Shown here piece by piece: positions 26,491-35,517 of a stretch of 64,000 nucleotides of DNA. The notes beneath the pieces are model-generated. The model was given only the letters and a program-made list of their open reading frames with translations, was not told the origin of the DNA and searched no databases. The DNA is from WHSO01 sp963732875 (GTDB taxonomy: Bacteria; Pseudomonadota; Alphaproteobacteria; SMXQ01): the NCBI GenBank assembly GCA_963732875.1, contig CAVTBD010000002.1:1-64000 (forward strand). The letters run 5' to 3'. Made by a program: the position numbers and the translations under genes. Every line of letters starts with the position of its first letter. Positions within the stretch are counted from its first letter, which is position 1.

Positions 26491-27543
26491 ATGCCGCGCA
26501 TCGATGCCGACGCCCATGTGATCGAGACTCCCAGGACCTGGAGCTATATGCGGGACGAGGAGCGGGAATTCCGGCCCCAGATTTTCGTGCGCGACCCCAA
26601 CGACGGCGCGCCCTATCGCTCCAACCAGCGCAACGAGTACTGGAGGATCGGCGAGCATTTCCAGACCAAGACCAACGTTTCGGACGACCTGCCCGAGGAC
26701 GTGCGCGACATGGAAAACATCGCGGGACGCCTCCGGCACATGGACGAGACCGGCGTCGACGTTCAGGTCCTCTATCCGACGTTGTTCCTGCGTCCGACCA
26801 CGACCGAGCATGACCGGGAATATGCCATCGTCCGCAGCTACAACCGCTGGCTTGCCGATATCTGGAAGCGGTCGGGCGACCGCCTGCGCTGGATGGTACT
26901 GCCGCCGCTCTATTCACTGGTCGACCCGGCCAAGGTCCGGGCCGAGCTCGAATTCGGCAAGGCTAACGGCGCCTGCGGCATCTTCATGCGTGGGTTCGAA
27001 TGCGAGCGCTTCGCCAACGACCGTTATTTCTTCCCGCTCTACGAGATGGCCCAGGAACTGGACATGCCGATCTGCTTCCACGCCGGCAATAACAGTTTCG
27101 CCAACCACGATTCCTACCTGCGCGATCTCGGCATCATGATCTTCAAGTTCCCGGTGATGGGGGCGTTCCTGTACCTGCTCGGCGACGAGATACCCAAGCG
27201 ATTCCCCGGGGTGCGCTGGGCATTCGTCGAGGCGAGCGCGCAATGGGTGCCCTACATGCTGGGGGAAGCGCGGATGCGGCTCGCGGGCAGGGGTGTGCGG
27301 GTCTCCGACGACTTTCTGGAGAAGAACAACTACTACATCACCACGCAGAAAACAGACGACCTCGGGTGGCTCCTGAACGAGATCGGCGACCGGCATCTGG
27401 TGATCGGCACGGACTACGGGCACAAGGATGTCGCCGTGGAGATCGAGGCTCTCAAGCGCCTCGCGAGCGAGGGCGGCATTCCGGTGGAGTTGGCGCGGCG
27501 TATCCTCGAGGACAACCCTGGTCAGCTCTATGGGCTTGCCTGA
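26491..27543 (+). CDS. Amidohydrolase family 2 protein
   Basis: A 350-residue TIM-barrel metal-dependent hydrolase or decarboxylase of the amidohydrolase-2 family (ACMSD and gamma-resorcylate decarboxylase relatives). The N-terminal metal-binding segment reads RIDADAHVIE, a barrel His lies in PICFHAGNNS, and the conserved Asp in VIGTDYGHKD near the end. GGAGGAGA precedes the ATG. It is co-directional with TctC genes on both sides. Members act on carboxylated aromatic or heterocyclic compounds or on amides; the substrate is not identifiable from sequence. Confidence 0.85.
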   Translation: MPRIDADAHVIETPRTWSYMRDEEREFRPQIFVRDPNDGAPYRSNQRNEYWRIGEHFQTKTNVSDDLPEDVRDMENIAGRLRHMDETGVDVQVLYPTLFLRPTTTEHDREYAIVRSYNRWLADIWKRSGDRLRWMVLPPLYSLVDPAKVRAELEFGKANGACGIFMRGFECERFANDRYFFPLYEMAQELDMPICFHAGNNSFANHDSYLRDLGIMIFKFPVMGAFLYLLGDEIPKRFPGVRWAFVEASAQWVPYMLGEARMRLAGRGVRVSDDFLEKNNYYITTQKTDDLGWLLNEIGDRHLVIGTDYGHKDVAVEIEALKRLASEGGIPVELARRILEDNPGQLYGLA

Positions 27544-27642
27544 CGGCGAGCCCGTGACGGTGATTTCAGTTGCGTAACGCGTTGCGTGCGGCGGAACGGC
27601 GTTCGTTCCCCCGAAAAACAACAAGAACCTGTCCGTTGCGAA

Positions 27643-27661
27643 GGCCCGGTTTCTCCGGGCC
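27643..27661 (+). other. Intercistronic hairpin between amidohydrolase and TctC genes
   Basis: Stem GGCCCGG / CCGGGCC with loop TTTCT. No T-run follows. It may separate expression of the two genes, but there is no direct support. Confidence 0.35.
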
Positions 27662-27689
27662 CGCGGCGGGGAGCAGAGGAGGTGTCGTG

Positions 27690-28782
27690 ATGATGTGTCG
27701 TCTGTCGTTGAGAATTGCCATGATCTCACTGTGTGCGGCGGTCGCGTTGGTCCCGCTGTCCATGGCCCGGGCCGTGGCGGACGAGTTTCCGAAAGTGGTC
27801 AACATGGTGATCGGATCCTCCGCGGGCGGCGGTTTCGACAAGTACGGCCGGTTGACCGCGAAGTTTATCGGCGAGCGTCTCCCGGGGCATCCTTCCGTGG
27901 TGGTGCAGAACATGCCGGGCGCCGGCGGCATCAAGTCGCTCACCTGGCTCTACAACTCGGCTTCCAAGGACGGCAAGGACTTCGCCCTTATCTCGAGCGC
28001 GTCTGTGTTCGCGCCCCTGATCGTCGAGCGCAAGATCCCCTACGATTTCGACCCGTTTCACCTACCTGATCAGCCTCAACAAGCTGAACAACATGCTACT
28101 GGTGTGGCATACGGCGCCGTTCTACAAGGCAGACGACATCTTCAAGAAGGAGATGCTGCTCGGCAATTCGAGCGGGCCTTCCGCCATCATCCCGGCCATG
28201 ATCAACCGGCTCGCGGGCACCAAGTTCAAGGTGATCGGCGGCTACCGCGGCACCAACGAGATGGCGCTGGCGCTGGAGCGCGGCGAGGTCCAAGGCTCGA
28301 TCAATTATGAATGGAACAGCATCACCAGCTCCAAGCCCGAGTGGCTGTCGAAGCACCAGATCCGGATACTCATGCAGATGACGTTCGATCCGGTCGACGA
28401 TCCCCGCCTCAAGGGCATTCCGACCATCGACAAGTACGTCAAGGATCCGGAATTGCGCAGTATCCTCGAAATCCTGCTTGCCAAGCAGAAGCTCGGCCGC
28501 CCGTTCATGGGCCCGCCCGACATGCCCACGGCTATCGTCGCGACCTACCGCAAGGCGCTGACAGAGGTGGTCAACGATCCGGCCTATCTCGCCATGGCGA
28601 AGAAGTCGAAAATCTCGATCCACCCGGTGTCGGGCGAAGAGCTTACCGCGTTTATCAAGCGCATCTACTCGGTGCCGGCCAGCACGGTCAAGCGGATGCG
28701 GGCGGAGATCAAGCTCGCCGAGAAGGGAATCATCAAACGGAAGGGCAAGGGCGGAAAAAAGAAGAAGAAAAAGGAACAGTAG
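27690..28782 (+). CDS. TctC/Bug-family periplasmic binding protein, lysine-rich tail, one frameshift
   Basis: An orphan TctC receptor. The signal peptide is seen at about residues 1-31 (cleavage near ARAVADEF). Hallmarks: VNMVIGSSAGGGFDKYGRL and VVVQNMPGAGGIKSLTWLY. The frame shifts once near 28055: CCGTTTCACCTAC reads DPFTYLISLNKLNN if one T of TTT is removed. Corrected, the protein is about 363 residues and ends KGKGGKKKKKKEQ, a basic tail like two other TctC proteins here. AGAGGAGG precedes paired ATG codons; the first is used. Confidence 0.83.
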
Positions 28783-28785
28783 CTC

Positions 28786-28818
28786 GCCTCCGTCCGGAGG
28801 CCACCGCCCTGCAGGCGG
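28786..28818. terminator. Two small tandem hairpins between convergent genes
   Basis: GCCTCC-GTCC-GGAGGC at 28786-28801 and CCGCC-CTGCA-GGCGG at 28804-28818, in the 52-base gap between the TctC and ClC stops. There is no T-run; a role in termination is only suggested by position. Confidence 0.35.
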
Positions 28819-28834
28819 CAGCCTCCGCGCGAGA

Positions 28835-30577
28835 CTAGGTCGAGACGTCGTTCATCACCGTGCCGGCGATCTCGTCCCGGGTGATGACGCCGGCGACGTT
28901 GTTGCGGCCGGGCAGGCCGCGACCGCTCAGCACCAGCGCGATACGGCGGTTCTTGCGGGTCATGCGCTGCATCACCGATTGCAGGAAATCGTCGCCGCGT
29001 GCCACCGTGAAGCTGGTGATCGGCTTTCCACCACTGCCGGCGGGAACGACGCCGACGACCCGCTTGCCGTTCAGCACCACGTTGTAAGATGGCGTCGCCG
29101 GCGCCTCGGCCGGGGCGCCCGCGCTTGCCTGACGCGCAAGCTCGTCCAGCGTCACGGTACCCGAGACCGGCACCATGACGTCCTTCGCGTGCCGGATCAG
29201 GAACATGTGGGAATGGCGGTCCTTGGGGATGTAGTGCCCGCGGCGCGCGAGCTTGGCGGTGTAGATGTTCTCGCGCGACAGCACGCGGCGCACGCCGATC
29301 GCGGCGGCGACCGAGACGATGGCGGGCACCGTCACGCTGTAGTCGCGGGTCATCTCGAACAGCATCAGGATCGCCGTCATGGCGGCGCCGGTAGAGCCGC
29401 CGACCATCGCCGCCATGCCGATGATGGCGAAGGCGACCGGGCTCAACGGCAGGTTGGGCCAGATATGCGACGCGAGCGCGCCGAACAGCCCGCCGAGCGT
29501 CGCGCCGAGGAACAGGGACGGCGAGAAGATGCCACCCGACGCCCCAGAGCCCAGGCTGACCGTGGTCGCCAGCAGCTTGGCCACGAACAGCAGCGCGAGC
29601 AGCCACGCGGCCGTGAGCTGGCCGGTCAGGATCGCCTGGATGGTCGCGTAGCCGACGCCTTCCACGTGATAGTTCCCGACGGTCAGGAGCAGGACGTAGA
29701 ACAGGATGCCGAGGCCCAGCATGCCCACGATGTTGCGCGTGTAGGCGTTGCCCGGCATGACGTCGAACGCGTCCTCCATGGCGTGGAGGACGTGGACGAA
29801 CAGGGCGGACGCGGCGCCGCACAGGATGCCGAAGAACAAGTAGACCGGCAGGAACGACAGGGGCAGCGGGAATAGTACATCGGGAATGCCGTGCATCGGC
29901 ACCAGGAAGGCCGGTTCGACGCCGAAGAAGATACGCCCGACGTAGGTCGCGGTGCCGGTGGCCAGCACTACGGGCAGGAAGGTGCGTGCGCTGAGTTCGG
30001 GCAGCATTAGCTCGATCGCGAACATCACGCCGCCGAGCGGCGTATTGAAGGTCGCCGCGATACCGGCGCCGGCGCCGGCGGCGACCATGGTGATGGTCTG
30101 CCACGGCCGCAGGTGGAACACCTGGCCGAGCGATGAGCCGATGCCGCTGCCGATCTGGATGATCGGACCCTCGCGGCCGACCGAGGCGCCGCTGCCGATC
30201 GACAGCGCCGAGGCGAGCGACTTGATCACCACTACCACCGGGCGGATCATGCCCTGTTTGTAGAAGATGGCGTCCATCACCTCCGGCACGCCGTGACCGC
30301 GTGCCTCCGGCGCGAACCGGCGCACCAGATAGACCACCACCAGCCCGCCGATCACGGGCGCGAGGATGATCAGCGCGCCCCACGGGCTCGCCGCGGTATG
30401 TTCATTCGCGTCGTAGAGGAACGAGAATCGGCCGAGGAAGAATACGTTGTGGATCAGGCCGATGAGGGCGCGGAGTGCGACCGCGCCGATGCCGGTGACG
30501 GAGCCGACCACGAGGGCCAGCCCGCACAGGGTGAGGAGTCCAACATTGCGCTGGGGGGTTTGGGTCTGTGATGCCAT
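28835..30577 (-). CDS. ClC-family chloride channel/antiporter with C-terminal CBS-like region
   Basis: A 580-residue membrane protein. Ion-pathway motifs are all present: GSGASVGREGP (with the gating Glu), GSGASGGIFSPSLFLG and GSTGAAMTAILMLFE. About ten or more hydrophobic helices fill residues 12-430. The last ~150 residues are soluble and look like a pair of CBS domains (KDVMVPVSGTVTLDELAR; GVITRDEIAGTVMNDV). The Glu in GREGP is compatible with Cl-/H+ exchange, as in bacterial ClC proteins. The ATG at 30577 is preceded by AGGA; an upstream extension to 30658 lacks support. It is convergent with the TctC gene. Confidence 0.9.
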   Translation of the reverse strand: MASQTQTPQRNVGLLTLCGLALVVGSVTGIGAVALRALIGLIHNVFFLGRFSFLYDANEHTAASPWGALIILAPVIGGLVVVYLVRRFAPEARGHGVPEVMDAIFYKQGMIRPVVVVIKSLASALSIGSGASVGREGPIIQIGSGIGSSLGQVFHLRPWQTITMVAAGAGAGIAATFNTPLGGVMFAIELMLPELSARTFLPVVLATGTATYVGRIFFGVEPAFLVPMHGIPDVLFPLPLSFLPVYLFFGILCGAASALFVHVLHAMEDAFDVMPGNAYTRNIVGMLGLGILFYVLLLTVGNYHVEGVGYATIQAILTGQLTAAWLLALLFVAKLLATTVSLGSGASGGIFSPSLFLGATLGGLFGALASHIWPNLPLSPVAFAIIGMAAMVGGSTGAAMTAILMLFEMTRDYSVTVPAIVSVAAAIGVRRVLSRENIYTAKLARRGHYIPKDRHSHMFLIRHAKDVMVPVSGTVTLDELARQASAGAPAEAPATPSYNVVLNGKRVVGVVPAGSGGKPITSFTVARGDDFLQSVMQRMTRKNRRIALVLSGRGLPGRNNVAGVITRDEIAGTVMNDVST

Positions 30578-31026
30578 TTTCCTGGTCTTTTTGAACGTGA
30601 CGAGTCCGGAGACGGATGGAAACCGGCCCTTTCCGGGCCGAAAACGGGTGGGGTGCACGCGGGACCCGGGAAGGCTCGGGGCCAGCGCCCGCTATCAAAT
30701 ACACCCGCGCTCGCGCCGGTGCAAATCGTCGCCTCGCCGGTGACCGGCCCGGGCGCCGCGCCGCGCGCAGGGCTGCTGCGACCGATGCGCATGGGACGGC
30801 GGCCCTTGCAACTTGCGGCGATAGGCCCCAAGTAGTAGAAAGCTCGACATTGAAATGCCGAAGGCCAGCCGGAATAGCGCGGGAGACCGCGGAAATCACC
30901 GCCGTTAATCGACTATGAACGATCGCGGCGTAGAGTTCCGTATCCATGTTCTTTTCCGATCCCGGTACGTCCGGGGGGGCGCGTCGCGCGCAAAATGTCG
31001 ATCAACCTGGGAGCTTTGAATTCGGA
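30578..31026. other. Divergent intergenic region
   Basis: About 450 bases between the ClC gene and a plus-strand hypothetical gene. It holds a small hairpin near 30628 (CGGCCC-TTTCC-GGGCCG) and must carry promoters for both sides, but no clear -35/-10 pair stands out. Confidence 0.4.
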
Positions 31027-31590
31027 ATGGTTGCTTCTGTTTTTGGTCGTAGGGTCGCGGTACGCAAAATCTCCGTGAATTTTCTGGTCGGGCTCGCGTT
31101 GTTGCTGTCGGCGCTCGGCTACGTCTACTTCCTCCGGGTGGAGGACGCCGACGTGGTCGGCAACCTCACCGAGCTGCGCCACAGCGACCCGGTGCATTAC
31201 CTCGAGAACATCCGTCACCAGAAGGGGTTCCACGCCTACGTAGCGGCATACAGCAAGACCAACGGATACGAGCATCTCAACCGCGAGGTGCCGACCTTCC
31301 TGCTTGGCCGCTGGGCGCTGTTCGACCAGCCCAAGCGGGTCGGCGACCAGTTCATCGCCGATGACTGCTCCAACGCGCTCGTGATCGAGGACGGCATGGT
31401 CAAGACCGCCGGTGCGAAGCCGGCCGCCTATCCGGCGCGCTACCGCATCGAGGGCGACACGGTCGAGGCCCATCTCGGCGGCCGCAACATCCTGTCGATC
31501 TCCCTGGTCAGCTACGACATGGACCTGCACCATATCGTGGTGACGCTGCCCGGGCAGACCAAGCCGGCCTACGGCTACATCTGCAAGTAG
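31027..31590 (+). CDS. Membrane-anchored protein of unknown function
   Basis: A protein of about 187 residues from this start (214 if an earlier ATG at 30946 is used). Residues 17-37 form one transmembrane helix (ISVNFLVGLALLLSALGYVY) followed by a periplasmic part with Cys in ADDCSNAL and a C-terminal YGYICK. The family is not recognised. The chosen ATG has GGGAG about 13 bases upstream, a loose spacing, so the start is uncertain. A strong bidirectional terminator follows. Confidence 0.6.
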   Translation: MVASVFGRRVAVRKISVNFLVGLALLLSALGYVYFLRVEDADVVGNLTELRHSDPVHYLENIRHQKGFHAYVAAYSKTNGYEHLNREVPTFLLGRWALFDQPKRVGDQFIADDCSNALVIEDGMVKTAGAKPAAYPARYRIEGDTVEAHLGGRNILSISLVSYDMDLHHIVVTLPGQTKPAYGYICK

Positions 31591-31615
31591 CCGCGCAAGT
31601 CCGGGCTATAAATAT

Positions 31616-31645
31616 AAAAAAGCCGCCCGAAGGGGCGGCTTTTTT
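31616..31645. terminator. Bidirectional Rho-independent terminator
   Basis: AAAAAAGCCGCCC / GGGCGGCTTTTTT with loop GAAG: a perfect stem with A-run and T-run on either side, between convergent genes ending at 31590 and 31665. Confidence 0.93.
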
Positions 31646-31664
31646 GCTGTCCAGGCCGGCCGGA

Positions 31665-32516
31665 TCAGGATGCCTTGGCGACGCGCGGGGCCTCGACCTT
31701 GAATACGTGGTCGAGGCACCAGTGGGCGACCTCGCTGCCGGTCGCGAACCAGACGCCGTCGGCCTGCTTCATGTGCCGGATGATGGCGCGTAGTGTGCGC
31801 GCCCGTCCCGGCCGACCCGAGATATAGGGGTGGAACTGGAACGGCACGTAGGTCGGTGCCTGCTGAGATTCGGCATGGAGGTCGTCGAACATGCCTTGCC
31901 ACACCACCAGCGTATCGTTGGGATTGCCCGAATCGCGATGGCCGTAGGTGCGGCCGTCGCCATAGGGCTGGCGCGGCAACTCGACCAGCACGCGGCCGTT
32001 CGATTCCCACAGGAACGGCAGGTCGTGGGAGAACGAGTTGCTGTTCCACAGGTAGCCGTGCTCCATCAGGAGCTCGATGCTGTTGGGGCTCTGGGTGCAT
32101 GAGCGCCAGCCGTAGGGGCGCTTCCCCGCGCGGTTCAGGATCATGGCGGTGGTCTTCTTCATGACCTCCGTCTCCTGCTCGCGGGTCAGGTCGCGCGCGA
32201 CCTCATGATGGTAGCCGTGGCCGGCGACCTCGTGGCCGGCGGCGGCGATGGCCTTGACCGCCTCGGGGTAGCGCTCGGCGATCGCGCCGCAGGTCATGAA
32301 GGTGGCCTTGACGCCTTCCTCCTTGAGGATACCGAGGATGCGCCAGATGGCGGTGTTGGGACCGTATTCGGCCTGGGTGTATTCCTCGTGGTTCATGACG
32401 CCGTTGGGTAGGGGACGGATGTCCTCGCCGCCCTGGAAGTCGAACGTCAGGGTCACGCCGACCCGATAGCCGTCGGGCCAGGAGAAATGCTTGTTGTCGT
32501 GCAGCTCTTTAAGCAT
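31665..32516 (-). CDS. Polysaccharide deacetylase family protein (NodB homology domain)
   Basis: A 283-residue cytoplasmic carbohydrate-esterase-4-like protein. The NodB motif pieces are LTFDFQGGED (motif 1, with an unusual DFQ in place of DDG), HEVAGHGYHHEVARDL (motif 2, metal-binding His) and PYGWRSCTQSPN (motif 3). There is no signal peptide. Members with this variant often act on small imides or amides (allantoinase- or PuuE-like) rather than chitin; I infer that from the soluble, whole-domain form. AAAGGGAGG precedes the ATG. It is divergent from the FAD oxidoreductase gene by 143 bases. Confidence 0.85.
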   Translation of the reverse strand: MLKELHDNKHFSWPDGYRVGVTLTFDFQGGEDIRPLPNGVMNHEEYTQAEYGPNTAIWRILGILKEEGVKATFMTCGAIAERYPEAVKAIAAAGHEVAGHGYHHEVARDLTREQETEVMKKTTAMILNRAGKRPYGWRSCTQSPNSIELLMEHGYLWNSNSFSHDLPFLWESNGRVLVELPRQPYGDGRTYGHRDSGNPNDTLVVWQGMFDDLHAESQQAPTYVPFQFHPYISGRPGRARTLRAIIRHMKQADGVWFATGSEVAHWCLDHVFKVEAPRVAKAS

Positions 32517-32659
32517 TGCTTCCCTCCCTTTATTTGGTTGCTCAATTTATAACGCTAATAAATCTTGCTGTCCACGCGGCGCGGACGAAATGCATTTCCC
32601 GTTATGCTTGGTGCGCTTCGCGGCTTTCCCGGTGCCCCGGTAGCAGCCATGATGCGACC

Positions 32660-34270
32660 ATGTCGGAGATGGTATTCGATGCGGCGATCGTGGGCGGCGG
32701 GCACAACGGCCTCGTCTGCGCCGCCTATCTCGCCCGGGCGGGCCTGCGCGTGGTGGTGGTGGAGCGGCGCGGGGTGGTGGGCGGCGCCGCCGTCACCGAG
32801 GAATTCCATCCGGGCTTCCGTAACTCGGTCGCGTCCTACACGGTTTCGCTCCTGAACCCGAAGGTGATCGCCGATCTCGATCTCGCCCGCTACGGCCTCA
32901 GGATCGTCGAGCGCCGCATCGCCAACTTCCTGCCGCTCGACGACGGGCGCTATCTGAAAATCGGCGAGGGCCGCACCCGCGACGAGGTGGCGAAGTTCTC
33001 CACGCGTGATGCCGGGCGTCTCGATGCCTTCGAGGCACGGCTTGAAGCGGTCGCCGACGTGCTGCGCGCACTCGTGCTGGAGACGCCGCCCAATGTTGTC
33101 ACGGGAAGCCCGCTTGCTGCGCTCGCGGAGCTGTTCAAGGCGGGGCGCCTCGCCAACCGCCTGCGCCGGCTCGGCCTCGATATGCAGCGCGAGGTGCTCG
33201 AACTGTTCACGGCCTCGGCCGGCGATTATCTCGACGCCTGGTTCGAGAGCGACCCGATCAAGGCCGCGTTCGGCTTCGATGGCATCGTTGGCAACTACGC
33301 GAGCCCCTATACCCCGGGCTCGGCCTATGTGCTGCTGCATCACCGCTTCGGCGAGGTCAACGGCAGGAAGGGCGCCTGGGGCCACGCTATCGGTGGCATG
33401 GGTGCCATCACGCAAGCCATGGCCGCCGCTGCGATGGCGCATGGCGTCGAGATACGCACCGGCCAGGCAGTGCGCGAGGTCGTGGTGGAACAGGGCCGCG
33501 CCATCGGCGTGACCACGGCGGACGGCGAACGCATCCGGGCGCGCGCCGTGGTCTCCAATCTCAACCCGAAACTGCTCTATTTGCGGCTCGTGGACCCTGC
33601 GGTGCTGCCGCCCGATTTCCTCGACCGCATCCGGCGTTACCGCTGTGGTTCCGGCACCTTCCGCATGAACGTGGCCCTGTCCGAGCTGCCCGACTTCACC
33701 GCCCTGCCCGGGCGCGAGGCTGCCGAGCATCATACCTCGGGCATCATCATCGCGCCGAGCCTCCGCTACATGGAGCAGGCCTATTTCGACGCGCGCACCA
33801 TCGGCTGGTCGCGCCGCCCGGTGGTTGAACTGGTGATTCCGTCCACCCTCGACGACACGCTGGCGCCGCCGGGCAGGCATGTGGCGAGCCTGTTCTGCCA
33901 GCACGTCGCGCCCGAGCTTCCGGGTGGCCGCTCGTGGGACGATTGCCGAGAGACCGTAGCCGATCTGATGATCGAGACGGTGAACGCCTACGCCCCCAAT
34001 TTCGCGCGTGCGGTGATCGCCCGGCAGGCTCTGAGCCCGCTCGACCTAGAGCGCACCTTCGGCCTCGTCGGCGGCGACATCTTCCATGGCGCGCTCGATC
34101 CCGGCCAGCTCTACGCGGCGCGGCCGCTGTTGGGACATGCGGACTATCGCGGACCGGTGCCCGGGCTCTACATGTGCGGCGCTGGCACCCATCCCGGCGG
34201 CGGCGTCACCGGCGCGCCGGGGCACAACGCGGCGCGCGAGATTCTCCGGGACATGCGCCGCGGCCTGTGA
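32660..34270 (+). CDS. FAD-dependent oxidoreductase, phytoene dehydrogenase/PYROXD2-like
   Basis: A 536-residue flavoprotein. The dinucleotide-binding motif AAIVGGGHNGLVCAAYLARAG is close to the N-terminus, and the C-terminal FAD signature is GLYMCGAGTHPGGGVTGAPG. Length and motifs match the NAD(P)/FAD oxidoreductases related to carotenoid desaturases (CrtI) and animal PYROXD2. There are no carotenoid genes nearby, so pigment synthesis is not indicated. The start ATG at 32660 is 9 bases before another in-frame ATG; the frame extends upstream without family support. Confidence 0.85.
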   Translation: MSEMVFDAAIVGGGHNGLVCAAYLARAGLRVVVVERRGVVGGAAVTEEFHPGFRNSVASYTVSLLNPKVIADLDLARYGLRIVERRIANFLPLDDGRYLKIGEGRTRDEVAKFSTRDAGRLDAFEARLEAVADVLRALVLETPPNVVTGSPLAALAELFKAGRLANRLRRLGLDMQREVLELFTASAGDYLDAWFESDPIKAAFGFDGIVGNYASPYTPGSAYVLLHHRFGEVNGRKGAWGHAIGGMGAITQAMAAAAMAHGVEIRTGQAVREVVVEQGRAIGVTTADGERIRARAVVSNLNPKLLYLRLVDPAVLPPDFLDRIRRYRCGSGTFRMNVALSELPDFTALPGREAAEHHTSGIIIAPSLRYMEQAYFDARTIGWSRRPVVELVIPSTLDDTLAPPGRHVASLFCQHVAPELPGGRSWDDCRETVADLMIETVNAYAPNFARAVIARQALSPLDLERTFGLVGGDIFHGALDPGQLYAARPLLGHADYRGPVPGLYMCGAGTHPGGGVTGAPGHNAAREILRDMRRGL

Positions 34271-34386
34271 TCGGGGCACATGGGCTTCTCTCGCTGGAAC
34301 GGCCCTGATAAGGTGGCGGACCCCCACGGGAAAGAACGAGGTGCCAGCGTCCCTCGATGCCGGCTTCACAAGAGGGGATCGGGCCC

Positions 34387-35508
34387 ATGTTCAGCCGTCG
34401 CGTAATGCATTCGGGCCGCCCCGGGCGGGGCACCGCCGCCCTGTTCGTTGCCGTCGTGATCATGGCGTTGACGCGCTGCGCCGCGGCGGATTCGGCCGCC
34501 GGCGCGGCGGGATGCCGCTACACCCCTGCCCAAATCTTCGAGCGCGCCTCGCCGGCCGTGGTGTTCATCACCACCAAGAGCATCAATCCCTATCAGTCAG
34601 AGGACCGTGTCCAGCGCGACGTGGGTTCCGGGTTTATCTTCGATCCCAAGGGACTGGTTCTGACGAATGCCCATGTAGTCTACGGCGCTCAGTCGATCGT
34701 CGTGACTCTCGATGATGGCAGGGTGGTCCACGCCCGGATCGTCGGCCTAGATCCCATCTTCGACATTGCCGTGCTGCGTCTTTCGGCACGGGCGGGGCAA
34801 TCCCATCCCTCACTCACGCTCGGAAATTCAGATAAGCTGCGCGTCGGCGACAACGTGGTCGCCATCGGTGATCCGCTCGGCCTCGACCAGACCATGACAC
34901 GCGGCATCGTGTCGGCGCTTAATCGGATACTGCCGGAAACCCCGATGTCGCTCAGCCGCGGCATGATCCAGACCGATGCCGCGATCAACCCCGGGAACTC
35001 CGGCGGCCCGCTGCTGGACGAGTGCGGCCGGGTCGTCGGCATGAACTCCGAAATCCTCGAGGATGCCCAGAACATCGGCTTCGCGATCCCGGTCAACCTC
35101 ATCAAGAAGTCGCTGCCCGTACTGATGGAGAAGGGGCACCTGGTGCGCCCGTGGCTCGGATTCTACGGCCAGTTCGTGGACCATGACCTGGTCGACATCC
35201 TCAAGATACCGCTGGTGCCGGGCCTCCTGGTGGAGGCGGTCGAACCCGACAGCCCGGCGGAGAAAGCGGAGATCCAGAGCGGCGACTTCGACATCACCAT
35301 CGATGGCAAGCAGTATCTGATCGGCGGCGATATCGTGACCAGCATCAACGGGCTCAGGATCGATTCCGACGATGCGCTCGCCACGGCCATGGACGCGCTC
35401 AAGGTCGGCGACGAGGTGAACCTTGAGATTTTCCGCGACGGCAAGACGCTGGCGCTGCACTACACCCTGCCGGAACGCCCCCTGCTGCCGGGCGATGTTC
35501 CCAACTAG
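34387..35508 (+). CDS. HtrA/DegP-type periplasmic serine protease with PDZ domain
   Basis: A 373-residue trypsin-fold protease. The catalytic triad is visible: His in LTNAHVVYGAQ, Asp in DPIFDIAVLRLS and Ser in INPGNSGGPLLDE. One PDZ domain occupies about residues 250-365 (GLLVEAVEPDSPAEKAEIQSG reduced, then GDIVTSINGLRI). An N-terminal signal peptide or anchor (ALFVAVVIMALTRCAAAD) ends near a Cys, so lipidation is possible. AGAGGGG precedes the ATG at 34387. A single PDZ domain makes it DegS-like in layout. It is convergent with the CoA-transferase genes. Confidence 0.9.
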   Translation: MFSRRVMHSGRPGRGTAALFVAVVIMALTRCAAADSAAGAAGCRYTPAQIFERASPAVVFITTKSINPYQSEDRVQRDVGSGFIFDPKGLVLTNAHVVYGAQSIVVTLDDGRVVHARIVGLDPIFDIAVLRLSARAGQSHPSLTLGNSDKLRVGDNVVAIGDPLGLDQTMTRGIVSALNRILPETPMSLSRGMIQTDAAINPGNSGGPLLDECGRVVGMNSEILEDAQNIGFAIPVNLIKKSLPVLMEKGHLVRPWLGFYGQFVDHDLVDILKIPLVPGLLVEAVEPDSPAEKAEIQSGDFDITIDGKQYLIGGDIVTSINGLRIDSDDALATAMDALKVGDEVNLEIFRDGKTLALHYTLPERPLLPGDVPN

Positions 35509-35517
35509 AACCGGACG

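Noticed and set aside
32516..32659. N-terminal extension of the FAD oxidoreductase frame
   Set aside because: It overlaps the divergent promoter gap, has no homology-like features, and the dinucleotide motif sits at the normal distance from the ATG at 32660.
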